Shown here: positions 9,095 through 17,130 of the stretch, in pieces | How the letters are laid out: each line of letters opens with the position of its first letter | Numbering within the stretch: the stretch's first letter is position 1 | Assembly: GCF_049275935.1 (NCBI RefSeq) | Contig: NZ_CP184830.1 | Coordinates: 3,224,001 to 3,288,000 of the forward strand | Length of the DNA: 64,000 bases | From: Endozoicomonas_A sp049275935 | Lineage (GTDB): Bacteria; Pseudomonadota; Gammaproteobacteria; Pseudomonadales; Endozoicomonadaceae | Direction of reading: 5' to 3' | Position numbers and translations under genes: made by a program | Notes under the pieces: generated by a model | Database searches by the model: none | What the model saw: the letters and a program-made list of their open reading frames with translations, nothing else | Told to the model about the DNA's origin: nothing

Positions 9095-9354
9095 GCTAAC
9101 TGTCTCTACCTTAAACTGGAACGGCTGGTGTAATATAAACGACGTACATCTGGATAAGCCCGTATATTAATGTCTATTACTGCTAATTAACAGGCACTGT
9201 TTAAGAGGCTCTGTTTAAAAGACACTTTAAGACTTTTGCCAGTTTGTATTGGTTGAGGTCTGCCAATATAATTTCTCGCAGTCCCTGCCTATACATGGAT
9301 GCGACAGTTGCTGTATAAAAGGTGCATGTCCAGGGAACCGTAACCGGAACGACG

Positions 9355-9891
9355 ATGAAACCAAAACTCATATTTGCATCCACTGCGCTGATGATGGTGG
9401 CCCTCTCGGGTAGTGTCCGGGCCGACCTCGCGCAAGATCTGACGACCATGCCCGTCGAGCAGGCACTGGCCAAGGCCATGGAAAATGATGACCAATCCAT
9501 TGAAGCGCTAATTTCAGGGGCTACCGCAAAGTTGCAGGATCAGCCAGACTTGCTGGCTTCACTGGTGGTGGCTGCGGTTGCTGAATTTCCGGATCAGATG
9601 AAGCCGATTGTCTATATTCCAGCTTGTCAGGTTTCTGAACAGAACAAAGAATCGATGGTCGCTGCGTTGATGACCGCCTCAGCAGGCAATGCTGCTTTGC
9701 AGGGCGCGATTGGTCAGGCCGCCGCAAACTGTGAGCAGGCACTGGCGGAAACTGAGGGCACAACAGAAGAAGCGGAACAGACGGAAATTGAAGCGGAACA
9801 AACAGAAGTGGCTGTTGACACCACGGTGCCGCCACCACCTCCACCTAACACAGGTGCAGGTGACAGGCCGCCGGAGATCAGTCCGAACTGA
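9355..9891 (+). CDS. secreted acidic protein of unknown function
   Basis: 178 residues. A clear signal peptide (MKPKLIFASTALMMVALSGSVRA) is followed by a mostly helical region (ADLAQDLTTMPVEQALAKAM to about residue 135) with two Cys (ACQV, NCEQ), then a Glu/Thr-rich stretch with the near-repeat EAEQTEIEAEQTEV and a proline run ending in GDRPPEISPN. I do not recognise the family. The ATG at 9355 is preferred over 9322 because GGAA lies 6-9 nt upstream and it gives a proper signal peptide. Divergent from the barrel gene; it may be a periplasmic accessory of the polysaccharide system. Confidence 0.65.
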   Translation: MKPKLIFASTALMMVALSGSVRADLAQDLTTMPVEQALAKAMENDDQSIEALISGATAKLQDQPDLLASLVVAAVAEFPDQMKPIVYIPACQVSEQNKESMVAALMTASAGNAALQGAIGQAAANCEQALAETEGTTEEAEQTEIEAEQTEVAVDTTVPPPPPPNTGAGDRPPEISPN

Positions 9892-9898
9892 AGCTTTC

Positions 9899-9930
9899 TG
9901 CTCCCGGGGCCTCCGGGAGCAACCTTTTCT
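9899..9930 (+). terminator. Rho-independent terminator
   Basis: Stem TGCTCCCGG / CCGGGAGCA with a short GC-rich loop, followed by CCTTTTCTT. It lies 8 nt after the stop of the secreted acidic protein gene. Confidence 0.8.
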
Positions 9931-9977
9931 TCTCTGCTTAGCTGAACCTGCTGTGTGATTCTGAAAAGTTTAACCTT

Positions 9978-10457
9978 TCACCCCCGATGCATAACCCGCT
10001 GCTTTTCAATATTCCACTCGCGCTCTTTGGTGGCGGCTCGCTTGTCGAACTCTTTCTTGCCTCGGGCGAGGGCTACCTGACATTTGACCAGGTGGCCTTT
10101 CCAGTAGAGCTTGGTAGCGATACAGGTATGACCTTTCTGTTGAGTTTCCGAGAACAGCTTGGCTAGCTCTCTTCTGTGCAACAGCAGCTTACGGTCGCGC
10201 AGAGGATCTGCCACCACATGGGTGGATGCCGTATCCAATGGAGTGATCTGGGCACCAATCAACCAGGCTTCGCCATCTTTGAGCAGAACGTAGCTGTCTA
10301 CAAGCTGTACTTTGCCCATGCGAAGGCTTTTGACTTCCCAGCCTGCCAGTGACAGTCCCGCTTCAAATGACTCATCTATATGGTAGTCATGACGGGCCTT
10401 TTTGTTGACGACAATGGAGGAGTCGCCTTTGCCGCTTTTTTTCGATCTTTTAGCCAT
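9978..10457 (-). CDS. smpB: SsrA-binding protein SmpB
   Basis: RNA-binding partner of tmRNA in rescue of stalled ribosomes. 159 residues, the family's normal length. Typical stretches: NKKARHDYHIDESFEAGLSL, GWEVKSLRMGKVQLVDSYV, GAQITPLDTASTH, DRKLLLHRRELAKL and the basic C-terminal tail KKEFDKRAATKEREWNIEKQR. No tmRNA gene (ssrA) was seen in the flanking sequence of this window. Confidence 0.97.
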   Translation of the reverse strand: MAKRSKKSGKGDSSIVVNKKARHDYHIDESFEAGLSLAGWEVKSLRMGKVQLVDSYVLLKDGEAWLIGAQITPLDTASTHVVADPLRDRKLLLHRRELAKLFSETQQKGHTCIATKLYWKGHLVKCQVALARGKKEFDKRAATKEREWNIEKQRVMHRG

Positions 10458-10940
10458 GCGCGGATTATAACGTGGATAGAGTATAAAACCAGTCGTTGCT
10501 TATGACTGTTACTTATTCAAGTTCCTGACGATTTTTCGTATTTGTCCGGAATTTACATTGTTTAGGTTAAATATTCTGGGCTGTAAATTATTTTGGAGGA
10601 TATTTCTTTTTTTGTGGTGATTGTAGGAAAAAGTGGTTGAGGTGAGAAATTAAACCGATACAATGCTCAGCGTCGCCCTCATGCTCCAGTGAAAGCTTTA
10701 TGGTAGCTGCTTTATCCGGTGTTGAGTGGGCTGTTATTTGTGCCCCTGGCTGTAAGTAATGACTCTACTCTCTTCTGCAAGCTGGTTGTCGTTTGAGTTC
10801 CTTTTCCTGACTGTCTGATTCAAGACTGAATAGCCCGGGCGGCTTGCAATTGAATGCAGTGTTGTTTGAATTATCCTTGCAACACTCTGCATGAAGGTTT
10901 CACTCGATAAGAATTTTGCTGTATATCATTGAGGAGTCTC
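10458..10940. other. intergenic region between divergent smpB and the symporter gene
   Basis: 480 bp with no plausible gene. It must hold both promoters. I see no strong sigma-70 pair, and no known riboswitch or RNA gene was recognised. Confidence 0.4.
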
Positions 10941-12299
10941 ATGTCAGGACAAAACCCGACAACCTCGCGCAAAACCTGGAACAACCGTTGGACATTTATG
11001 CTGGCTGCGGCCGGCTCTGCCATTGGCCTGGGGAATATCTGGAAATTCCCATACATTGCCGGTCAGTACGGCGGTGGCGCCTTTGTTCTGGTTTATCTGC
11101 TGTGTATCGCTCTGGTAGGTATTCCTTTGCTGATGGCTGAAACGGCCATTGGTCGTTCAACCCGCCTGAGCCCCCTGAATGCCATGCGTAAACTGACCAG
11201 CGACGCAGGTGTCTTTCGTGGCTGGGAAGTGATTGGCTGGATGGGGATGGTCACCGGCTTCATCATTCTGACCTTCTACAGCGTAGTAGCCGGCTGGGCG
11301 CTGTCATACGCCTGGGATCTGTTGACAGGTGTCTTCAATGGTATGTCAGCTGATCAGATTGGCGGTGAGTTTGAAGCTCTGACGGCCTCGGCGCCAAGAC
11401 AGATTCTGTGGCACACCCTGTTTATGGTTATCACTGTTCTGATAACCGCTCGTGGTGTTCATAAAGGTCTGGAAAAAGGTCTTCAGGTTATGATGCCAAC
11501 GCTGTTCGTCCTGTTGTTTGCCATGTTGGGCTACAGTATTCTGGCCACCGGTGAATTTATGCGTGGTTTCCACTTCATGTTCGATGTGGATTTCAGCAAG
11601 ATTACCGGCGAAGCGGTTGCGGCGGCAATGGGTCAGGCCTTCTTTACCCTGAGTCTGGGTATGTGTGCCCTGATGGCGTACGGTGCCTACATGCCTGCTA
11701 ATAACTCTATTCCGCGTACAGCTCTGAATGTTGCATTCCTGGATACCCTCATGGCCATCATATCTGGTCTGATCGTATTCCCGATTGTTTACGCTCATGG
11801 TCTTGAGCCTTCTGCCGGCCCCGGCCTGCTGTTTGTTTCCCTGACCTCTGCCTTCGCTAATATCACTGGCGGATCGATTCTGGGCTTCATATTCTTCACG
11901 CTGGTAGGTATTGCTGCCCTGAGTTCAGCCATCTCCCTGATTGAGCCTTCTCTGTCCTGGGTGACTGAGCGCTTCGCTATCAATCGTGTACTGGCGACCT
12001 GGTTGATTGGCGGTGCTATCTGGCTGGTTGGTCTGGGCTCTGTGTTCTCCTTTAACATCTGGGCCGACGTCAAGTTCTTCGACAAGACTATCTTTGACCT
12101 GGCGGGTTACATGACCGACGTTTTCCTGTTGCCTCTCGGTGGTGCTTTGACAGCGATCTTTGCTGGCTGGATTATTAAGCGTTCTGTTATGTCTAACGAA
12201 CTGGCTATGAGCGTTGGTCTGTTCAATGTATGGCGCGTTGCCGTTCGTATCATTGTGCCCGTAGCGGTAGCTCTGATTCTGTACACAGCGCTGAAATGA
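10941..12299 (+). CDS. sodium-dependent symporter of the neurotransmitter:sodium symporter (NSS/LeuT) family
   Basis: Inner-membrane Na+-coupled transporter, probably for an amino acid or similar small amine; the substrate cannot be read from sequence. 452 residues with about eleven to twelve hydrophobic helices. The LeuT-type TM1 motif AAAGSAIGLGNIWKFPYIAG (residues about 21-40) contains the Na+ and substrate binding backbone; also GGAFVLVYLLCIALVGIPLL, FFTLSLGMCALMAYGAYM and ITGGSILGFIFFTLVGIAAL. Start: ATG 10941 with GAGGAG just upstream, rather than 10929. It stands alone between smpB and ratA. Confidence 0.95.
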   Translation: MSGQNPTTSRKTWNNRWTFMLAAAGSAIGLGNIWKFPYIAGQYGGGAFVLVYLLCIALVGIPLLMAETAIGRSTRLSPLNAMRKLTSDAGVFRGWEVIGWMGMVTGFIILTFYSVVAGWALSYAWDLLTGVFNGMSADQIGGEFEALTASAPRQILWHTLFMVITVLITARGVHKGLEKGLQVMMPTLFVLLFAMLGYSILATGEFMRGFHFMFDVDFSKITGEAVAAAMGQAFFTLSLGMCALMAYGAYMPANNSIPRTALNVAFLDTLMAIISGLIVFPIVYAHGLEPSAGPGLLFVSLTSAFANITGGSILGFIFFTLVGIAALSSAISLIEPSLSWVTERFAINRVLATWLIGGAIWLVGLGSVFSFNIWADVKFFDKTIFDLAGYMTDVFLLPLGGALTAIFAGWIIKRSVMSNELAMSVGLFNVWRVAVRIIVPVAVALILYTALK

Positions 12300-12330
12300 T
12301 TTGAAGCCTTTTTAAATCATAATCGACGCA

Positions 12331-12354
12331 GAGCGTAGCTATGGGGCTACGCTC
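12331..12354 (+). terminator. hairpin after the symporter gene
   Basis: Perfect 9-bp arms GAGCGTAGC and GCTACGCTC with a 6-nt loop, 31 nt after the stop codon. No T-run follows, so termination efficiency is uncertain. Confidence 0.45.
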
Positions 12355-12468
12355 CTCCCACACCTTCCGATGCTCAGTTACACTGTCCTTCCTGCAGAGT
12401 CCTGAAAGCAAAAACTTTGACAATATGGTATGCTCGCGGGCCCTTGTTTTGTAAATTTGCAGTGTGTC

Positions 12469-12900
12469 ATGCCAAGAGTTTCCCGTTCAGCCCTGATCAT
12501 GCAGCCAGTAGAAAAAATGTATCCGCTGGTGGCTGATGTTGAAGGTTATCCTGAGTTTCTACCCTGGTGTTCAGGGGCCAGAATACTGAAGCAGGAAGGG
12601 GAAGTGCTGGAAGCCGCTCTTGAACTGTCAAAAGGGAGTCTGGGTTATGAGTTTTCCACAAGGAACCGAATGGTGGAAAATCGATCTATTGAAATGTCAT
12701 TGCTGAAGGGGCCTTTTTCAAAGCTGAATGGGCTCTGGACATTCAAACCGTTGGGCAATGAAGGCTGCAAGGTATCTCTGGAGCTGGATTTCGAAATATC
12801 CAACCCGGTGCTCAGAGCTACAGTCGGTGCAGTGTTCAATAAGGCAATGAATAAAATGGTTGACGCCTTCTGTCAAAGAGCGGAGCAGCTTTATGGCTGA
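12469..12900 (+). CDS. ratA: RatA, START-like family protein (COQ10/polyketide cyclase fold)
   Basis: 143-residue protein of the RatA/COQ10 family, with a START-like lipid-binding fold. It has been linked to ubiquinone function and, in E. coli, to ribosome association. Motifs: MPRVSRSALIMQPVEKMYPL, DVEGYPEFLPWCSGARIL, ELSKGSLGYEFSTRN and a C-terminal helix VFNKAMNKMVDAFCQRAEQL. The ATG at 12469 gives the family N-terminus. The last 8 bases overlap ratB, so the two are translationally coupled. The location next to bamE and smpB is conserved in gammaproteobacteria. Confidence 0.93.
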   Translation: MPRVSRSALIMQPVEKMYPLVADVEGYPEFLPWCSGARILKQEGEVLEAALELSKGSLGYEFSTRNRMVENRSIEMSLLKGPFSKLNGLWTFKPLGNEGCKVSLELDFEISNPVLRATVGAVFNKAMNKMVDAFCQRAEQLYG

Positions 12901-13240
12901 AAACAATAACCGGTCGGAGCCGGGGGAAGATTCCAGAGTAAGCGTTGAAGTGGCTTACGCCAAGCCGGATGATTACCGAATCCTGACTGTAGATGTTAAA
13001 GAAGGTACTTCAGTACTTGATGCTGCCAGACAATCCGGGATGAAGTCGATTTTTTCTGAGATTGATTGGGACTCTGTTAAACTGGGTATCTTTGGCAAAG
13101 CGGTTATCAGACCTGCCGATCAGGCAGTGAAAGAAGGTGACCGGATAGAAATTTATCGACCATTGATAGCTGATCCGAAAGAAGTGCGCAAGAAGCGTGC
13201 GGAGACAGCGAAGCTCAAGAAAGAGGCAGCTGCATCCTGA
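12893..13240 (+). CDS. RnfH/RatB-family ubiquitin-fold protein (UPF0125)
   Basis: 115 residues. RnfH-type signature: VSVEVAYAKPDDYRILTVDV, GTSVLDAARQSGM, WDSVKLGIFGKAVIRPADQ, VKEGDRIEIYRPLIADPKEVR, then a basic KKRAETAKLKKEA tail. It is a small beta-grasp protein with no settled biochemical role. The start at 12893 overlaps the end of ratA and has GGAGC upstream; the longer in-frame start at 12860 would extend far into ratA. Confidence 0.93.
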   Translation: MAENNNRSEPGEDSRVSVEVAYAKPDDYRILTVDVKEGTSVLDAARQSGMKSIFSEIDWDSVKLGIFGKAVIRPADQAVKEGDRIEIYRPLIADPKEVRKKRAETAKLKKEAAAS

Positions 13241-13273
13241 GGGTGAGCTGCTCTTCCAGTCAACAAAGCTGTC

Positions 13274-13651
13274 TTAAGGTGTTTTACCAGCACCGGGACG
13301 AAAGTCTCCTTCAATAGAGGTAAGTTTGTCGTCCTTGAAGAAGATAGTCAGGGTTTGCTGGGTGCGCTGTTCGCCGCCAGGCTGAAGACTGGAAATATAA
13401 TCCCAGCGGTCCCGGTTGAAGGCGTCTTCCATAAGAGGGGTGCCCATAACATACTGGACCTGGTTACGGGTCATTCCCGGACGAAGTTGATCGACCATTT
13501 CCTGGGTAATGACATTACCCTGCTGGATGTCGACCTTGTAAACACCGGGGAAGCTGATGAGTTTGGAGCCACTGTCTGTTGAACTGGCACACCCAGCCAG
13601 AAGAGCAGCGGCACTGAGAACAACGGTGGTCAGGGCTGGACGTTTTTGCAT
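13274..13651 (-). CDS. bamE: outer-membrane assembly lipoprotein BamE (SmpA/OmlA)
   Basis: Lipoprotein of the BAM complex that inserts beta-barrel proteins in the outer membrane. 125 residues. Lipobox LLAGC with lipidated Cys21, then the conserved segments FPGVYKVDIQQGNVITQEMV, LRPGMTRNQVQYVMGTPL and DRWDYISSLQPGGE. Convergent with ratB and divergent from fur, the usual gammaproteobacterial order. Confidence 0.96.
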   Translation of the reverse strand: MQKRPALTTVVLSAAALLAGCASSTDSGSKLISFPGVYKVDIQQGNVITQEMVDQLRPGMTRNQVQYVMGTPLMEDAFNRDRWDYISSLQPGGEQRTQQTLTIFFKDDKLTSIEGDFRPGAGKTP

Positions 13652-13750
13652 CGGTTTCAGACTTCCACTATCTTCTTCGAAAATGAATGTTCGGTTTAAA
13701 AGTGTGATAATAGCAGGGATTACCTGCTAAATGCTAAAGGTTAGGGAAAC

Positions 13751-14161
13751 GTGTTGGAAAATCAAGAGTTGCGCAAAGCGGGTCTGAAGGTCACGCTGCC
13801 TCGTGTCAAAATCCTTCAGATTCTTGAAAGCTCTCAGGGCCTTCATATGAGTGCGGAGGATGTCTACAAGGCACTCCTCGGAGCAGAAGAAGATGTCGGT
13901 CTGGCTACCGTCTACCGGGTGCTGACCCAGTTTGAAGGGGCCGGTCTGGTGATCAGGCACAACTTTGACAGCGGGCACTCGGTGTTCGAGCTGGCCAGAG
14001 GTGAGCATCACGATCATATGGTCTGTATGGAAAGCGGTGAGATCATCGAGTTTATCGATGAAGATATTGAGCGTCGTCAAAAAGAGATTGCTGATAAGCA
14101 CGGCTACGAGATTGTTGACCACAACCTGGTGCTGTACGTAAAGCCAAAACAAAAGTCCTGA
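13751..14161 (+). CDS. fur: ferric uptake regulator Fur
   Basis: Fe2+-dependent dimeric repressor of iron acquisition. 136 residues. Winged helix with KVTLPRVKILQILESS, AEDVYKALL and GLATVYRVLTQFEGAGLV, followed by the metal-binding HHDHMVCMESGEIIEF. Only one Cys is present where E. coli Fur has a CxxC pair; as I recall, Pseudomonas Fur is similar. The start is GTG at 13751 followed by TTG; AGGGAA lies about 5-7 nt upstream. Divergent from bamE and followed by a strong terminator. Confidence 0.97.
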   Translation: MLENQELRKAGLKVTLPRVKILQILESSQGLHMSAEDVYKALLGAEEDVGLATVYRVLTQFEGAGLVIRHNFDSGHSVFELARGEHHDHMVCMESGEIIEFIDEDIERRQKEIADKHGYEIVDHNLVLYVKPKQKS

Positions 14162-14186
14162 TTTATTCTGGAACACGTTTTCTTGG

Positions 14187-14217
14187 AAAGCCGGTCACAG
14201 TGGATCGGCTTTTTTTG
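14187..14217 (+). terminator. Rho-independent terminator of fur
   Basis: Stem AAAGCCGGTC / GATCGGCTTT with a 6-nt loop and a run of seven T immediately after. Confidence 0.9.
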
Positions 14218-14308
14218 TGAGTTGCGTTTCTTTCATTCAGCTGAATACCCTACAAGATTGATGTGTCAGCCGTCATGGCAGCAGTATCTTTTGAACAAAG
14301 GATTGCTA

Positions 14309-14459
14309 ATGGCGAAATACTTCATTGACCACAATCTTCCCCCGCGTTTAGCCCATGCTATTCGGGAACTTTGTTCCTATGACAAGTCTTCAGAGATATA
14401 TGCCTTGACGGATAAGTTTTCTGCTAAAGCTAAAGATGTCGACTGGATTACCTCATTGG
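14309..14459 (+). pseudogene. PIN-like (VapC45/DUF5615-type) toxin gene cut by a MITE
   Basis: The first 50 residues (MAKYFIDHNLPPRLAHAIRE ... DKFSAKAKDVDWITSLGG) match the N-terminus of VapC45/DUF5615-like PIN proteins, which begin with a catalytic Asp in a FIDxNLPPRLA motif and have DVxWIxxLG before the second strand. Homology ends at the codon where the MITE terminal repeat (GAGGGTGTCG) starts; the frame then continues into repeat DNA. I could not identify the remaining part of the gene after the MITE, so it may be lost. Confidence 0.65.
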
Positions 14460-14762
14460 GAGGGTGTCGCAAAACTCTGGTTCCCGCCTTCACCCCCGTC
14501 ATTCCCAACTTCATTCTCGTCATTCCCAACTTCATTCTCGTCATTCCCGATTTCATTCTCGTCATTCCCGATTTCATTCTCGTCATTCCCGCGAAGGCGG
14601 GAATCCACACTGACTCACCACCAGAACCATACTGCCCGGTGCTCCCCTGGCCTTGTCATCCCCGAGAAGGCAGAGATCCACCGTTGGCGCTGGATTCCCG
14701 CCTTCGCGGGAATGACGACTTCAGAGGGTGAGAACGAGCTGTTGAAATTTTGCGACACCCTC
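14460..14762. mobile_element. MITE-like element, copy 1 (inverted relative to copies 2 and 3)
   Basis: Non-coding element bounded by terminal inverted repeats GAGGGTGTCGCAAAACT (14460-14476) and AATTTTGCGACACCCTC (14746-14762). The inside contains a 21-bp tandem array and two hairpins built from GTCATTCCCGCGAAGGCGGG-type palindromes around 14581 and 14695. It interrupts a PIN-type gene. Copies 2 and 3 share the ends and the core. Confidence 0.8.
14497..14580. repeat. four tandem 21-bp repeats inside MITE copy 1
   Basis: Unit CGTCATTCCCAACTTCATTC plus T, repeated four times; units 3 and 4 differ at the AAC/GAT position. A related array of three units lies in MITE copy 3 at 51068-51130. Confidence 0.9.
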
Positions 14763-14944
14763 AGAGCGAGGGAACGAGTTGAAAAAGACCAGAGTCGAAT
14801 GAGCGGAAAAATGAATGACACCAATTTCCTTATGACCCCGGCTGTTTCCAACAATTGTCAGTGTTGCTAACTGAGTTGTCATTATAGTCAGGGTGAATTT
14901 TCTATATCTTTTAAAAAATATTAACTGCCACGGAGGTAATTCGT

Positions 14945-15781
14945 ATGAATATACAGGGATGTCCACTAGCAAATACCTTTCACATCAAGTCATGGAAAAA
15001 TAGCATGGCTGATGAAACACTAATTAACGAAGCTGGTAAGTTTAGAGGTGAAAAAGTAACCTTTTACTCTGAGGAAGCAGAAAGAGCTTACACTGTTTAT
15101 GTCCACGAAAGTAACGTTAAAGGCAGATTTGTTAATGTCAATGTCACAGCCGAAACAGGTAGGAAAAATATTTTTAGCCGTATGGTTGGTGCAGTTGCTG
15201 ACGCATTTAAACGGTTGGTTACACCGGGTATGAGATTTAATGAAACTCGTGCGCACCAAATTAAGAGTAAACTTGAAAATGGTATTCTGAAACAGGCTAT
15301 AGATGCTGCTACTAAACCTTACGACAATGTAAAGACTATCAAAGATGGATTCAGAGCCGCAACTCAGCTTAATAATAAATTGGGTGTTGATGATCTTGAA
15401 GATAGAACTCGTCTCAATCTGGCGAAAACCCTTTATCATAATCACTACGACTCCTCTCTGCTTCTTCAACTTCAAGATGAACTTGTTATCAGAATGAATA
15501 AGTTAGAACGAGAAGCTGCGAGCGTCTCAGCATCGGCCAGTTTTTGTCAGGGTCAAATGGTACTTAATAGTGTTGATGGTGCTTTAAATATGACTCATTT
15601 AGCTTTGACTGGAGACAATAGTGCAAGACAGCGCGTAGATGATGCCAGAGGCAGGATCCATTCTAACTTGTGGATGCAAAATCACTACAACCGTAAGCTC
15701 GTTAAAACGAACGAAACTATCAGGTCAGTTGGTGCACTGTTATTAGAAGTTAACAATGCTATTTCTCATAGAATATTTTAA
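14945..15781 (+). CDS. hypothetical AT-rich, mostly helical protein
   Basis: 278 residues, not recognised. A good ribosome-binding site (GGAGG, 7 nt before ATG 14945) supports the start; an internal ATG at 15005 (MADETLINEAG) is the alternative. No signal peptide or membrane segment. The second half is predicted helical (AATQLNNKLGVDDLEDRTRL, LLLQLQDELVIRMNKLEREA). The base composition is lower in GC than the flanking housekeeping genes and the gene lies between two MITEs, which suggests horizontal acquisition. A secreted effector role is possible in a host-associated bacterium but nothing in the sequence proves it. Confidence 0.55.
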   Translation: MNIQGCPLANTFHIKSWKNSMADETLINEAGKFRGEKVTFYSEEAERAYTVYVHESNVKGRFVNVNVTAETGRKNIFSRMVGAVADAFKRLVTPGMRFNETRAHQIKSKLENGILKQAIDAATKPYDNVKTIKDGFRAATQLNNKLGVDDLEDRTRLNLAKTLYHNHYDSSLLLQLQDELVIRMNKLEREAASVSASASFCQGQMVLNSVDGALNMTHLALTGDNSARQRVDDARGRIHSNLWMQNHYNRKLVKTNETIRSVGALLLEVNNAISHRIF

Positions 15782-15785
15782 ATTA

Positions 15786-15850
15786 TCGAATGAGCGTAAA
15801 ACCCCGTACTTTGAGGACGGGGATGACCGTCTAGCCGAAGGAATCCCCGT
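15786..15850. repeat. possible solo IS200/IS605-type end
   Basis: ATCGAATGAGCGTAAAACCC followed by a hairpin (CCCGTACTTTGAGGACGGGG) resembles the right end of the IscB element at 54910-54946, which reads ATCGAATTTTGCGTAAAACC and then a hairpin. No transposase or IscB gene is attached here. Confidence 0.4.
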
Positions 15851-15856
15851 CGTTCA

Positions 15857-16103
15857 GAGGGTGTCGCAAAACTTCAACAGCTCGTTCCTTTGCTTTGAGT
15901 TCGTCATTCCCGCGAAGGCGGGAATCCAGCGCCAACGGTGGATCTCTGCCTTCCCGGGGATGACAAGGCCAGGGGGGCACCGGGCAGTATGGTTCTGGTG
16001 GAGAGTCAGTGGGATTCCCGCCTTCGCGGGAATGACGAGAATGAAGCCGGGAATGAGGGGAGTCAACTCGTTCCCACGCTGGAGAGAGTTTTGCGACACC
16101 CTC
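15857..16103. mobile_element. MITE-like element, copy 2
   Basis: Terminal repeats GAGGGTGTCGCAAAACT (15857-15873) and AGTTTTGCGACACCCTC (16087-16103). Similarity between the ends continues outward (TCCCCGTCGTTCA against the complement of TTCACGGCGGGGA), so the full terminal repeat may be about 30 bp. The core has the same CGCGAAGGCGGGAATCC palindromes as copy 1, in the opposite orientation. Confidence 0.8.
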
Positions 16104-16163
16104 TTCACGGCGGGGAGGATGTTAAAAATGGGACTGAAGCATTGGGCAGACAGTGTCTGCACA

Positions 16164-16188
16164 ATTGTCTCCGCAGTGCGGAGACAAT
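16164..16188. repeat. 25-bp palindrome, copy A (perfect)
   Basis: ATTGTCTCCGCA, a central G, then TGCGGAGACAAT: perfect 12-bp arms. Preceded by GCAGACAGTGTCTGCACA, which also precedes copy B at 54860 in similar form. Confidence 0.9.
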
Positions 16189-16196
16189 TCATTGGG

Positions 16197-16523
16197 TCAG
16201 CGGCGAAAGTGGTTAGTCAGAAAAACATGCAAGGCCTTCATCGCCTGATAATGACCGGGTAAACAACGATATATTTCTAGTGCCAGGTCTTCTTTGTAGG
16301 TATGGGAAGTCAGGTTGCGGTCCTTCAACATACTCAGCCACGCTTTTTCGTCATCGAACCAGTGGGCGGCGTATGCCTGCTGCATACACTCTCTGGGCGT
16401 ATTGGCAGTGATGCCTTCTTGTGCAAGGCATGCTTTCAGAGTTTTCCAACTCAGTTCAATGGAAAAGTCGAATCGCTGAATTGAGGCATTAATCACCAGG
16501 GGTTGCAACTCTTCATACTGCAA
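16197..16523 (-). pseudogene. HI0074/HEPN-type protein lacking its N-terminus
   Basis: Contains the HI0074 core IQRFDFSIELSWKTLKACLA, NTPRECMQQAYAAHWF and the signature WLSMLKDRNLTSHTY, ending MKALHVFLTNHFRR. The first 25-30 residues of the family are absent; the only start is a TTG (MQYEELQPL). Reading upstream in the same frame meets the stop codon of the DUF29 gene after a few residues. No MNT nucleotidyltransferase gene accompanies it, so this is an orphan fragment of a HEPN/MNT pair. Confidence 0.7.
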
Positions 16524-16541
16524 TTTATTGTTGGCTGGCTT

Positions 16542-17039
16542 TCAGGGGCTGTGTTTAGAAACCGGCCAAGATTTATCCATCACCTGCTCAAAACTCCAAG
16601 GGCAGACTTCAGGAAAACTGCTTTGATTGAGCCTTTGGTGATCATGGCGAGCGTATTCATTCATTTCATCAATGGCATCTTGCTTACCGATGGAATAAGC
16701 CTTAGCCAAAACACGATCTATCTGGGGTTTTAGATTAGAATGCTTTTCAATCAATTGTCGAATTTTCGCCCTTGGGTTTCTAATGCTGGGCATCCAGGTA
16801 TGTTTCACGCATTCGTCCACCCATGGATCTTGTAATACTTTTTCCTGATAATCCCATTTTAATAAGTGAGTAATCAGGATCATCAGGTGTGACTCTAATG
16901 TATCCAGGTTTTGATTAATACCCAACTCTAACTCCTCAATCAGGTTTTCAATATCCAATTGATCCAATTGACCTTGAATGAGGAGTTCCCGCTGTTGTCT
17001 TAACCACTGGTGATAGTCAGTGTTGTATAAACTTTCCAT
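16542..17039 (-). CDS. DUF29 family protein
   Basis: 165 residues with the DUF29 pattern: LYNTDYHQWLRQQRELLIQG, DLDIENLIEELE-like (LDIENLIEELELGINQN), LESHLMILITHLLKWDYQ, and IRNPRAKIRQLIEKHSNLK. Predicted all-helical cytosolic protein; function unknown, often found in multicopy accessory DNA. The ATG at 17039 gives the family start; the reading frame continues upstream into the 6S RNA region but that is not protein coding. Confidence 0.8.
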   Translation of the reverse strand: MESLYNTDYHQWLRQQRELLIQGQLDQLDIENLIEELELGINQNLDTLESHLMILITHLLKWDYQEKVLQDPWVDECVKHTWMPSIRNPRAKIRQLIEKHSNLKPQIDRVLAKAYSIGKQDAIDEMNEYARHDHQRLNQSSFPEVCPWSFEQVMDKSWPVSKHSP

Positions 17040-17130
17040 CGTTCTGCCTCGATTTGGGGACACCGTACTGTTTGAGGTTTGAGGATAGCAATTGGTGAGG
17101 GGAGGGCAAGTTGTCAAACACAACATGATA

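Noticed and set aside
9201..9500. Minus-strand open frame overlapping the secreted acidic protein
   Set aside because: Covers the promoter and signal-peptide region of a better-supported gene and has no recognisable features.
10458..10940. tmRNA gene near smpB
   Set aside because: Neither the tRNA-like ends nor a tag-coding frame was seen.
14497..14580. Regular tandem repeats that could be mistaken for a CRISPR array
   Set aside because: Units are contiguous 21-mers without spacers and belong to a MITE; no cas genes are near. No CRISPR array was seen anywhere in the window.
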